A stretch of DNA of 23,556 nt, taken from Gemmatimonadota bacterium (GTDB lineage: Bacteria; 4572-55; J002). This document shows, in pieces, positions 14,375 through 22,418 of the stretch. How positions within the stretch are numbered: position 1 is the stretch's first letter; every line of letters begins with the position of its first letter. Position numbers and translations under genes: made by a program. Below the pieces are notes generated by a model. The model did no database searches. It saw only the letters and a list, made by a program, of their open reading frames with translations, and was not told the DNA's origin. The stretch lies in NCBI GenBank assembly GCA_003697105.1, contig RFFQ01000184.1, positions 1-23,556 on the forward strand, written 5' to 3'.

Positions 14375-16504
14375 ATGAATATCGGGTTGAAAAGGAGCAT
14401 AGTGATGATGGGAGTCACGCTTTTCCCGCTAATGTTGTTTGCAGATGACCAAATCGTACCACCCATTGCTCCCCAAATTCCGTATGTGGATACACTGTTT
14501 GGGGAGATTCGGACAGACCCGTACCATTGGTTGCGCGATCGAGAGAATCCAGAAGTTATCCGCTATCTGGAAGCAGAAAATCAATACACAGAAGCCATGA
14601 CCCAGCACACTGCCGGTCTGCAAGAAACCTTATTTCAGGAGATGAAATCGCGGATTAAAGAGACGGATGAATCGGTACCGGTACATTTGGATGATTATTT
14701 TTACTATTGGCGGGAGGAAGAAGGGCAACAGTATGCAATTTACTGCCGTAAAAAAGGTGGGTTGGATGCCCCAGAAGAAATTTTGCTCAATGAAAATCAA
14801 TTGGCGAAAGGGCATGATTTTTTTGATCTTGGTACTGCCCGAGTTAGTACCGATCACAACCTGCTGGTATTTGCGGTAGATACAACCGGATATGAACAAT
14901 ATACCTTGTATATCAAGGATTTGCGTGCGGGGATGCTCCTACCGGATCGGATACCGCATACCAGTGGCAATGTGCGTTGGGCAACAGATAATCAAACCCT
15001 TTTTTATACCACATTAGATGAAACCCAGCGCCCGTACCGGTTGTACCGTCACCGGTTGGGCACCGATCCCGCTCAGGATACGCTACTGTACCAAGAAGAT
15101 GACGGCGCCTTTTTCGCCGCTATTACCCGTTCCAAAAGTAAAAAATATCTTTTCTTAACGCTGAATAGTAAGACGACCTCCGAGGTACACTACCTCCCCG
15201 CCGGGAATCCAAGTGGCACATTTACGGTGATACACGCACGCGAACCGGAATTGGAATATGATGTGGAACATCACGGGGATTATTTTTACATCTTGACCAA
15301 TGCGGATGATGCCAGAAATTACAAATTGATGAGAACCCCCGTGGATCAACCTGAACGGGATCACTGGGAAACCGTCATTCCCCACCGGGATTCAGTTCGG
15401 ATTGATGATATTGAAGTGTTTCAGGATTATTTGGTGATTGTAGAACGGGAAAATGGTATAACCCAACTGCGAATCCGGCATTTAGAACGTGGGGAGGAAC
15501 ACTTCATTGCCTTTCCTGAACCAAGTTACACCTGCTACTTGCGGGATAATCCCACTTTCGAGACTACAAAACTACGTTTTGTGTATTCCTCATTTTTGAC
15601 TCCCCCATCCGTTTTTGATTACGATATGGCAACCCAGGAGCGTACCTTACTGAAACAACGGGAGGTTCTTGGCGGATTTAACCCGGATAATTACCGTGCC
15701 GAGCGCATCTGGGCAACCGCACAGGATGGTACACGTATCCCCATTTCGTTGATGTATGCCGCCACCGATCCCGGGCAACACGACCGGACACCTCATCCCC
15801 TCTATTTGACGGGATACGGGGCGTACAGTGACAACTATGACCCCTATTTTTCGTCCAACCGGTTGAGTTTAGTCGATCGGGGATTTGTGTATGCCATCGC
15901 ACACATTCGAGGTGGCGGTGAAATGGGGCGGGATTGGTACGATGCCGGACGGCTGTTGAACAAAAAAAATAGCTTCACGGATTTTATCGCTTGTGCCGAA
16001 CATCTGATTACCACCGGATATACGTCGTCCGATCAACTGGTGATTAGTGGCGGGAGTGCGGGCGGTTTGCTGATGGGTGCCGTGACCAACATGCGCCCCG
16101 ACTTGTTCCAGATTGTCGTGGCTGAGGTGCCTTTTGTGGATGTGCTCAACACGATGCTAGACCCTACCATCCCGTTAACGATCACGGAATACGATGAGTG
16201 GGGTAACCCACAGGAGCGTATCTATTATGATTACATCCGTTCTTACTCGCCCTATGACAACGTCACGGCGCAAGCATATCCCCACATGATCGTTACGGCC
16301 GGATTAAACGATTCACGGGTAGGCTATTGGGAACCGGCAAAGTGGGTAGCAAAATTGCGCTCGCTCAAAACGGATGATCATTTGCTGATCCTAAAGACCA
16401 ATATGGGCGCAGGTCATGGGGGAGCATCGGGGCGATACGATTATTTGCGGGAAATCGCTTTTGAATATGCGGTCATCTTGGATTTGCTCGGTATGGCGGA
16501 ATGA
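14375..16504 (+). CDS. Oligopeptidase B-like S9A serine peptidase with signal peptide
   Basis: The ATG at 14375, after an AAAGGG site, is chosen over a GTG at 14261 because it places a signal peptide at the N-terminus (MNIGLKRSIVMMGVTLFPLM, then LFADD). The product has 709 residues. The N-terminal S9 leader (PYVDTLFGEIRTDPYHWLRDRENPEV) is followed by the beta-propeller and the alpha/beta-hydrolase domain. The triad is Ser561 in SGGSAGG, Asp646 in LNDSRVGYWEP and His681 in GAGHGG. IRGGGEMGRDWYDAGRLLNKKNSF and ITEYDEWGNP point to oligopeptidase B, which cleaves short peptides after basic residues. Classical PtrB is cytosolic; the leader here suggests export to the periplasm. The gene is monocistronic between a promoter candidate and a convergent neighbour. 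Confidence 0.93.
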   Translation: MNIGLKRSIVMMGVTLFPLMLFADDQIVPPIAPQIPYVDTLFGEIRTDPYHWLRDRENPEVIRYLEAENQYTEAMTQHTAGLQETLFQEMKSRIKETDESVPVHLDDYFYYWREEEGQQYAIYCRKKGGLDAPEEILLNENQLAKGHDFFDLGTARVSTDHNLLVFAVDTTGYEQYTLYIKDLRAGMLLPDRIPHTSGNVRWATDNQTLFYTTLDETQRPYRLYRHRLGTDPAQDTLLYQEDDGAFFAAITRSKSKKYLFLTLNSKTTSEVHYLPAGNPSGTFTVIHAREPELEYDVEHHGDYFYILTNADDARNYKLMRTPVDQPERDHWETVIPHRDSVRIDDIEVFQDYLVIVERENGITQLRIRHLERGEEHFIAFPEPSYTCYLRDNPTFETTKLRFVYSSFLTPPSVFDYDMATQERTLLKQREVLGGFNPDNYRAERIWATAQDGTRIPISLMYAATDPGQHDRTPHPLYLTGYGAYSDNYDPYFSSNRLSLVDRGFVYAIAHIRGGGEMGRDWYDAGRLLNKKNSFTDFIACAEHLITTGYTSSDQLVISGGSAGGLLMGAVTNMRPDLFQIVVAEVPFVDVLNTMLDPTIPLTITEYDEWGNPQERIYYDYIRSYSPYDNVTAQAYPHMIVTAGLNDSRVGYWEPAKWVAKLRSLKTDDHLLILKTNMGAGHGGASGRYDYLREIAFEYAVILDLLGMAE

Positions 16505-16513
16505 AAAAAGCCT

Positions 16514-16545
16514 AAAAAAGTACTTTCACCGGAAAAACGCCGGTG
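16514..16545 (-). terminator. Possible terminator of the seven-gene minus-strand operon
   Basis: In minus-strand RNA a 6-bp GC-rich stem CACCGG/CCGGTG (16527-16532 and 16540-16545) with a 7-nt loop is followed after 7 nt by six U residues (16514-16519). The gap before the U-run is longer than ideal, so the call is tentative. In the other direction it could act as a weak hairpin for the convergent peptidase gene. Confidence 0.4.
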
Positions 16546-16586
16546 GCGAACCCGCAGATCAACGCTCCATTCCCGAAAATACCGCT

Positions 16587-17675
16587 TTAATGGTGTTCCG
16601 CCTCGAACGTTTTGACCCACTCCCGAATTTCCGCACGATCCGAGGCATGGACAAAGGAGTTATACACCTTAAAGAAGTTCCCTTTATCGACAATTTGGGG
16701 ATAGACCATCTTACATGCCATGACCCGGTTGGTGCTATGGACAAAGGTCTCTAAAATATCGATCACCTGATCAACCGTGTAGTAATTATGCGTGGAAGCA
16801 TCCTCTAAAATATTGAGCCGGTTTCGCTCGAAAGGTTCATTTTCCAGCACGGCGAGTAAAGCGGTGAAATCTGCGGGTCGCATTGCCTCCCGGATTTCAA
16901 GGGGATCGAAATCGGGTAAAACGGGATCCGCGGTAACGGGAATCGGGGTAATTTTTTGTTCGTAAAACCGGTGATTGCGATAGATAAGATGCGTCCGGTA
17001 GCCCCCCCGAACCTGAACTGTCGTTTCAGCTATTATGGACCCGCCATAGCCCCGTTCGGGTAGGAAAAGTTGAATCTGATGGGCACCGGCAAGAATATCA
17101 CAAATGACGGTACCCTTCCGATTTGGCATCACCCGGACACCATTGATTAAGAGGAAGGTCGCGCGGTCGTCGTCCAATCTCAATTCGAGTTGCCCGCGTT
17201 CTCTGGAGGTGTTTTCGGGAAGGTGTGACCGAACTAAAACGGTGCTAAGTTTATTGGCAAGTTCTGCCACTGCCAGATCCATTTGGTCTAAATGGTCTGC
17301 CCGGGCGCTCACGCCCGAACCGGGCAAAAACTGCCCCGTAGCAACCTCCACCACCCGTGCATCCAACCGAATGACTCGCCCTAAATTGACAAAGGACCCC
17401 ATCACAATCCGGTCGGGTGTCAAGGCTTTGGTGACCTGAATTGCTTTTGCCGGAGTGCTGGCTGTTTGGGAGCGTAACGCATCCCGGTTGAGCAGAAGCA
17501 GTGCCTCATGTTTACTCAGTTCGGTCACCAGCATATCGGCAATGGCTTCGCTCAGATAATCATATTGAAATGTACCGTTATTCTCAAAATCCAGTACGGC
17601 TATACGGGACGGCGCTGGTATGGCGGTTGCCCCGCTAAAAAGGGTCACGAGAACAACCCATGCTAGGATTCGCAT
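16587..17675 (-). CDS. Secreted CsgG/FlgO-like protein with PEGA-like and DUF4476 domains
   Basis: A 362-residue protein with a signal peptide (1-19, cleavage likely after ATA). Residues about 23-150 resemble the CsgG/FlgO/TolB-N fold: RIAVLDFENNG, LSEAIADMLVTELSK, LLLNRDALRSQ, then a RIVMGSFVNLGRVIRLDARVVEVATG strand pair. Residues about 163-245 form a PEGA-like beta domain (LLINGVRV...ILAGAHQIQLFLPERGY). Residues about 265-357 match the DUF4476 pattern: FTALLAVLENEPFERNRL, YYTVDQVIDILETFVHSTNRVMACKMVYPQIVDKGNFFKVY. The product is probably periplasmic or outer-membrane associated. Its ATG is 3 nt after the phosphohexomutase stop, so it is the last gene of the operon. The function is unknown; the domain calls are by pattern. 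Confidence 0.75.
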   Translation of the reverse strand: MRILAWVVLVTLFSGATAIPAPSRIAVLDFENNGTFQYDYLSEAIADMLVTELSKHEALLLLNRDALRSQTASTPAKAIQVTKALTPDRIVMGSFVNLGRVIRLDARVVEVATGQFLPGSGVSARADHLDQMDLAVAELANKLSTVLVRSHLPENTSRERGQLELRLDDDRATFLLINGVRVMPNRKGTVICDILAGAHQIQLFLPERGYGGSIIAETTVQVRGGYRTHLIYRNHRFYEQKITPIPVTADPVLPDFDPLEIREAMRPADFTALLAVLENEPFERNRLNILEDASTHNYYTVDQVIDILETFVHSTNRVMACKMVYPQIVDKGNFFKVYNSFVHASDRAEIREWVKTFEAEHH

Positions 17676-17678
17676 GTT

Positions 17679-19100
17679 TTACTCTTCTTCTATGTATGCC
17701 ATTCCGATCTGCTTTAGATGTTCCAGATCGGTGGTGTTGCTTGCTTCTACGTACAGCCGAACCACCGGTTCTGTACCGGACAGCCGGATCAACATCCAAC
17801 GGGAATCATCAAAAATGAATTTGGTACCATCAATGGTAACAACCTTTTCGACGGTCAACTCTCCGAAGCGGGTTGGCGGTGTTTTTAGTTTTTCCCGGAC
17901 GGATGCCATCCGTTGCGGGGTCAGATGCAGATTCACCCGTTCGTTGAGCACCGTACCGGTTTTTGCGTATAGGTCTTTCAACTGTTGGGAGAGCGTTTTG
18001 CCGCTCACGGCGACCATCTCCGCCGCCAAAAGGCATGCCAAAATACCATCTTTTTCCGGGACATGGTGACGGATGGTCAAACCGGCGCTCTCTTCCCCGC
18101 CAATGGTGATCGCATCTTTGCTGATTAAATCCCCAATCCATTTAAAGCCGACCGGTGTTTCGTGTAGTTCAATACCATGCTGTTGGGCAACTTTATCAAC
18201 CAACTGGCTGGTGGCGACGGATCGAGCCGCGCCTTTTTTCCAACCACGTGTGGTGATCAAGTGATCCAGAGCCATCGCTAAAAACGCATTGGGATTGATG
18301 AATGTTCCGCCATTATCGACGATGCCGTAGCGGTCGGCATCACCATCGACCGCCAAACCCAAGTGGTAAGAGCGATCGCGCATGATATTGAGCATCTCTT
18401 TGAGGGTTTCGGGGGAAGGTTCGGGTTGCGCCCCGCCAAACAGCGGGTCTCGAAAGTCATGCACCACTGTAATTTCGCACCCGGCACGTTCCAGCAGGGT
18501 GGAAAGATACCCCCGTCCCGCTCCGTACAACGGGTCAACGACGATCTTCAAATTCGCGTTTTGAATGGCATCCACATCAATTTTGTCCAGAACCGCCGCA
18601 AAATAATCTTCACGGGGGTCGATCCGTGTCAGCAGGCCTTCCGCTGTGGCATCCTCAACGGATTTAATCTGGAATTCCGGGTGTTGCATCAGCTCGTTTG
18701 CCCGTCGCTCAATCTGCCGGGTGGTTTCCGGTAAGGCGGGACCTCCCCAAGCCGGTGAAAATTTCAGCCCGTTGTATTCCGGTGGATTATGGCTGGCAGT
18801 AAAATTGATGCCACCGGCTGCTTTCCGGCGCAAAATCTCAAACGCAATCGTTGGAGTCGGGGTCGCCCGGTCACAGATAAATACGGGGATACCATTGCCA
18901 CACAAGATTTCCGCCGTGGTGTGGGCAAAATTTTCGGACATAAAGCGGCTATCATAACCAATCACTACGCCACCGGCAGGATTTTCGGTTTTTTTGATGT
19001 AATCGGCGATCGCTTGGGAAACGACCCGCACATTATGAAAGGTAAATTCATCTGCGATAATTGCCCGCCAACCGGACGTTCCAAATTTGATTGTAGCCAT
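17679..19100 (-). CDS. Phosphoglucomutase/phosphomannomutase (alpha-D-phosphohexomutase family)
   Basis: A 473-residue cytoplasmic enzyme interconverting hexose 1- and 6-phosphates, feeding glycogen or surface polysaccharide synthesis. All four family loops are intact: the phosphoserine loop TASHNPPEYNGLK with Ser103, the Mg2+ loop DGDADR at 252-257, the sugar-binding loop GGEESAG at 334-340, and the phosphate-binding loop RLSGTEP at 439-445. The start FGTSGWRAIIADEFT is typical of the family. An AGGAGAGG ribosome binding site precedes the ATG. It follows the transporter gene by 24 nt and precedes the CsgG-like gene by 3 nt. Glucose versus mannose specificity cannot be told from sequence here. 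Confidence 0.93.
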   Translation of the reverse strand: MATIKFGTSGWRAIIADEFTFHNVRVVSQAIADYIKKTENPAGGVVIGYDSRFMSENFAHTTAEILCGNGIPVFICDRATPTPTIAFEILRRKAAGGINFTASHNPPEYNGLKFSPAWGGPALPETTRQIERRANELMQHPEFQIKSVEDATAEGLLTRIDPREDYFAAVLDKIDVDAIQNANLKIVVDPLYGAGRGYLSTLLERAGCEITVVHDFRDPLFGGAQPEPSPETLKEMLNIMRDRSYHLGLAVDGDADRYGIVDNGGTFINPNAFLAMALDHLITTRGWKKGAARSVATSQLVDKVAQQHGIELHETPVGFKWIGDLISKDAITIGGEESAGLTIRHHVPEKDGILACLLAAEMVAVSGKTLSQQLKDLYAKTGTVLNERVNLHLTPQRMASVREKLKTPPTRFGELTVEKVVTIDGTKFIFDDSRWMLIRLSGTEPVVRLYVEASNTTDLEHLKQIGMAYIEEE

Positions 19101-19124
19101 TGTCCTCTCCTGTTAAGCTCGGAT

Positions 19125-20570
19125 TTAACGTAGAAAAATAAATGTTATCAGGATAAAAACCGGAAAAAGAATAAGCGCCGCTCGTAACATATATCCAAAA
19201 AATGAAGGCATCGGTGTACCTTTATTTTCGACAATAGACCGCACCATAAAATTGGGTCCATTGCCAATATAGGAATTTGCACCCATAAAGACCGCCCCCA
19301 AACTGATGGCTTTTAGCAGTTGTTCCCCTGCATGCCCTATCTGATCTTTTAGTAAAATCAAATCGCCTATTTGGTGAAGGGTCACCGAATATTGGGATTC
19401 AATCACGCCTTGGGCAATAGACCCAAAGGTGAGGTATGTCGGCGCATTATCGAGCACGGATGATAGTAATCCGGTTGACCAAAAAAATTGCCACGGCTCA
19501 ACAATACCCAGCGTTCCCCCTTTTGCTTTTAGGATCAGCATCGCTGGGATCATGGTCGTAAAAATGCCCGCAAACAGGACGGCAACTTCTTTCACCGGAT
19601 AAAAATTAAACTCGTTCTTCTGATGGACTTCTTGGGGGGTGCGGAGGTACGAGACAATCGCCGCTAGGGCAATGACTCCATCGCGAGTCAAGCCCGCCCA
19701 CATTTCTGGTTGTGGCAGGTGCAACCGCTCATAAGCGGTATGAATTTCAGACGTCATTAGTACTGCTCCCAGTACAATACCCAACGGAATAAAATTACGG
19801 ATGCCTTCTAACCCGAAGGTTTCGCCGCTATTGGGGGTCTCGGAGAGGCTTTCCTTCCGGTATGCTATTGTATCCCACACGAAAAAGATCGTAATCAACA
19901 TACCAACGGCAGTCAACCATTCCGGGAAGAGGTGCAACGTCCAGAAAAAGGGTACCCCGCGTAAAAAACCTAAAAAGAGCGGGGGATCGCCAAGTGGGGT
20001 TAAACAACCACCAATGTTGCTCACCAAAAAGATAAAAAACAGCGGAATATGGGCGATATTCTGGCGGTGTTTGTTTGCCCGGAGTACCGGCCGGATGAGT
20101 AACATACTGGCGCCCGGCGTTCCTATGAAATTTGCCAGTATCGCTCCAACACCCAAAAAACTGGTATTTACAACCGGTGTTCCCTTCAATTCGCCACGAA
20201 TGTAAATCCCTCCAGAAATTGTGAATAGCGCCCCGACATACACAATAAAGGAGATATATTCAAGCCCGGTGTGAACCAACTGGTGATAATCAATGAACAA
20301 AAAATAAATAAACATTGGGCCGCCCCAAATGGCGGAAACCAAGGCTTGGTTCCGGGTGAGATGCCACCAATGCGCCTTTATCAGTGGAATCACCGCAATA
20401 CTGATGAGCATTGCCGCAAACGGAAGAACCGTCCACAGCGGTAAGACTGTCCCAAGGGATGGGCTACTATGCTCCATTGCATCGCCGGCGGCTTGTGCCA
20501 ATGCGGGTACTGCCCCAAACACCAACAAGCCCAGCGACAAAATAGGTCTCCTGAAGAACGATTTGAGCAT
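19125..20570 (-). CDS. NhaD-like sodium:proton antiporter / ion transporter superfamily membrane protein
   Basis: The ATG at 20570 gives 481 residues; a TTG at 20597 would overlap the previous gene by 11 nt and is a possible alternative. The protein has about 11-12 hydrophobic segments after a signal-like N-terminus (residues 10-28). Conserved membrane motifs are NFIGTPGAS near 147-155 with LIRPVLRANKHR, SNIGGCLTPLGDPPLFLGFLRG near 184-204, and a late SSVLDNAPTYLTFGS, which mirror the two half-repeats of the NhaD/ArsB/CitMHS transporters. Many such proteins are annotated as sodium:proton antiporters, but the substrate (Na+/H+ or an organic anion) is not proven. It lies in the middle of the minus-strand operon, 16 nt after the YqaA-like gene. 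Confidence 0.85.
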   Translation of the reverse strand: MLKSFFRRPILSLGLLVFGAVPALAQAAGDAMEHSSPSLGTVLPLWTVLPFAAMLISIAVIPLIKAHWWHLTRNQALVSAIWGGPMFIYFLFIDYHQLVHTGLEYISFIVYVGALFTISGGIYIRGELKGTPVVNTSFLGVGAILANFIGTPGASMLLIRPVLRANKHRQNIAHIPLFFIFLVSNIGGCLTPLGDPPLFLGFLRGVPFFWTLHLFPEWLTAVGMLITIFFVWDTIAYRKESLSETPNSGETFGLEGIRNFIPLGIVLGAVLMTSEIHTAYERLHLPQPEMWAGLTRDGVIALAAIVSYLRTPQEVHQKNEFNFYPVKEVAVLFAGIFTTMIPAMLILKAKGGTLGIVEPWQFFWSTGLLSSVLDNAPTYLTFGSIAQGVIESQYSVTLHQIGDLILLKDQIGHAGEQLLKAISLGAVFMGANSYIGNGPNFMVRSIVENKGTPMPSFFGYMLRAALILFPVFILITFIFLR

Positions 20571-20586
20571 CAGTTCAATTTTCTGG

Positions 20587-21186
20587 CTAATGAACAATGA
20601 ATTTTAAGACCACAAACCCTAAGATCAACAAGATAGTAAACAAAATAGCGAGGATGTCAAAATATTTTTCGATGAAGGTACGGATGCTTGCCCCAAAGAG
20701 GAAGATCAAGCCTCCGACGAAAAAAAACCGGAATCCACGTCCGATAATCGAGGCACCCACAAAGGTCAAAAAATTAAAATGAAAGACTCCAGAAGCGATG
20801 GTGAACACCTTGTAAGGAATGGGGGTGATGGCGGCAACTAAGATGCCCCAAAAGCCATAGGTATCATACCAAAATTGGATTTTCGCCATTACCGCCTGCC
20901 CGTGATAAAACTCAACGATCTGAACACCGATGGTATCGTAAGCAAATAATCCGATTCCATAGCCTAGCATACCCCCCACAACCGAACCAGTCGTGCAGAT
21001 CAAGGCGTATAAGAAGGACTTGCGGGGGATGGAAACGGCAAGGGCAATCAGGAGCACATCGGGGGGAATCGGGAAGAATGAAGATTCCGCAAATGCTAAC
21101 AGGAAGAGCGCCGGCACGGCATACGGTGTTTCTGCCCAGTGCAATACCCAGTCATACAACCGGCGGATTATGTTCGGTTTTGCCAC
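20587..21186 (-). CDS. YqaA/DedA-like SNARE-associated membrane protein
   Basis: No ATG is available near the N-terminus. GTG at 21186 is chosen because GGGAGG lies 7 nt upstream; a GTG at 21201 is in frame but would include that site. The 199-residue protein has about five membrane segments. DedA/VTT-domain features are visible: ALFLLAFAESSFFPIPPDVLL near 26-46 with Glu34 and the FPIPPD turn, GSVVGGMLGYGIG, and ITPIPYKVFTIASGVFHFNFLTFVGASIIGRGFRF near 128-162. DedA proteins are implicated in undecaprenyl-phosphate or phospholipid flipping and proton-motive force; the YqaA branch is less studied. The start overlaps the surE end by 19 nt. A SurE-YqaA neighbourhood is also seen in other bacteria. 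Confidence 0.9.
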   Translation of the reverse strand: MAKPNIIRRLYDWVLHWAETPYAVPALFLLAFAESSFFPIPPDVLLIALAVSIPRKSFLYALICTTGSVVGGMLGYGIGLFAYDTIGVQIVEFYHGQAVMAKIQFWYDTYGFWGILVAAITPIPYKVFTIASGVFHFNFLTFVGASIIGRGFRFFFVGGLIFLFGASIRTFIEKYFDILAILFTILLILGFVVLKFIVH

Positions 21187-21929
21187 AAATTGACCTCCCA
21201 CTCCCGAATATGAGAAATGGTTTCATAGTGCGTTAAGTCCAGATGAATTGGGGTAATCGAGATGTAATCATTCTCGATGGCATAGGTGTCGGTATCCGTG
21301 CCCAAATCCGTGTTGACGGGTGTACCCGCAAGCCAGTAATAATTGCGTCCCCGCGGGTCTTCTTTTTTAACTACTGGATTCTGGTAGGTGCGTTTCCCCA
21401 ATCGTGTGATGCGCACTCCCCGAATCTCACCGGCGTCAACTGCCGGAATATTGACATTCAACAGGACATCCTGTGGCAGACCGTGTTCCAGCACCTGTTT
21501 AACTAAGGTGGCGGCAAAATCGGCGGCAACTTGATAGTTTTCCGATTCATAACTTGCCAGCGAAAACGCAATGGCGGGAACGCCCAACAAAGTACTCTCC
21601 ATGGCGGCGGCAACTGTGCCGGAATAGGTAACGTCATCTGCTAGATTGGGACCTCGATTAATACCGGAGACCAGAATATCGGGTTGCCGGTCTAATAAGG
21701 AACGGAGTGCCAACATCACGGAATCCGTGGGTGTGCCACTTACCGCGATGGTTTCTGAATCAAGATGGGTTGCCCGAATCGGTTGGTGAAAGGTGAGCGA
21801 GTGGCTTGTGGCGCTTTGTTCACGGTCGGGAGCGACGATAATGGTCTCTCCGAGAGTTCGCATGGCGTCGCGTAAGGCTTGGATTCCCGGCGCCTGAACA
21901 CCATCATCATTGCTAATTAAAATGTACAT
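21168..21929 (-). CDS. surE: 5'/3'-nucleotidase SurE
   Basis: A 253-residue cytoplasmic nucleoside-monophosphate phosphatase, also able to hydrolyse short polyphosphate in other species. The metal site is complete: Asp8 and Asp9 in ISNDDG, Ser39 in DREQSATSHSLT, and Asn91 in SGINRGPNLADDVTYSGTVAAAME. VSGTPTDSVMLAL at 63-75 is also diagnostic. SurE is usually associated with stress survival. It lies 15 nt downstream of the short exported-protein gene and overlaps the YqaA-like gene. Length is normal for the family. Confidence 0.97.
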   Translation of the reverse strand: MYILISNDDGVQAPGIQALRDAMRTLGETIIVAPDREQSATSHSLTFHQPIRATHLDSETIAVSGTPTDSVMLALRSLLDRQPDILVSGINRGPNLADDVTYSGTVAAAMESTLLGVPAIAFSLASYESENYQVAADFAATLVKQVLEHGLPQDVLLNVNIPAVDAGEIRGVRITRLGKRTYQNPVVKKEDPRGRNYYWLAGTPVNTDLGTDTDTYAIENDYISITPIHLDLTHYETISHIREWEVNLWQNRT

Positions 21930-21944
21930 ATTTTCCTATATTTT

Positions 21945-22418
21945 TTAAGAGGTTAGCGTCGATACGATGCGTTGAAGTTCTGTTTCGAGTGTCTGAATCT
22001 GGTTGAGATCGATGTAAATCACATTTTCGCTGGGGGTCTGTGCTTCTTGGTGCGAGATCACCACAAACGAAAGATGCGGGTATGCGCGGGCATAATCTTC
22101 TAGCGGCGCTGGATCATCCGGTAGGACAACCACAACCAACTGTACCGGATTTGCCAACGCGATGTCCAGTGCCGCCAATGGTCGCGCATCCCGGTCGGGT
22201 ATAAACTCCAACCAATCCATCTGACCGGTCTGGGACGTGGAGATAATTGTCTGGTTTAGAATTCGCGTAAGGGTTGCCGGTTCATTCGGGGCGTGAATGA
22301 CGGCTCCTAAAATGGAAGGGGTTCTTCCCTCCTCGGCGGGGGTTTCCCAACCCAGCCATGAGGTGCATTGCTGGGGCAGACTCACCAGTAACAACATTCC
22401 CACTAACATGGGTTTCAT
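21945..22418 (-). CDS. Short exported protein, weakly BMP/periplasmic-binding-like
   Basis: The ATG at 22418 (ATGA overlap with the upstream M55 gene) gives 157 residues with a signal peptide (MKPMLVGMLLLVSLPQQC). A Cys at about residue 18 hints at a lipoprotein, but the box is not canonical (PQQC). The mature part has two Rossmann-like strands: LVVVVLPDDPAPLEDYARAYPHLSFVVIS recalls the segment of BMP-family (PnrA/Med-like) binding proteins that reads D-A-V-E-x-x-A-x-x-Y-P-x-x-x-F-V-I. At this length it would be only about half a binding-protein lobe, so it may be a truncated or divergent relative. A longer reading to 22556 lies inside the M55 gene and is not favoured. The function is unknown. 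Confidence 0.65.
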   Translation of the reverse strand: MKPMLVGMLLLVSLPQQCTSWLGWETPAEEGRTPSILGAVIHAPNEPATLTRILNQTIISTSQTGQMDWLEFIPDRDARPLAALDIALANPVQLVVVVLPDDPAPLEDYARAYPHLSFVVISHQEAQTPSENVIYIDLNQIQTLETELQRIVSTLTS

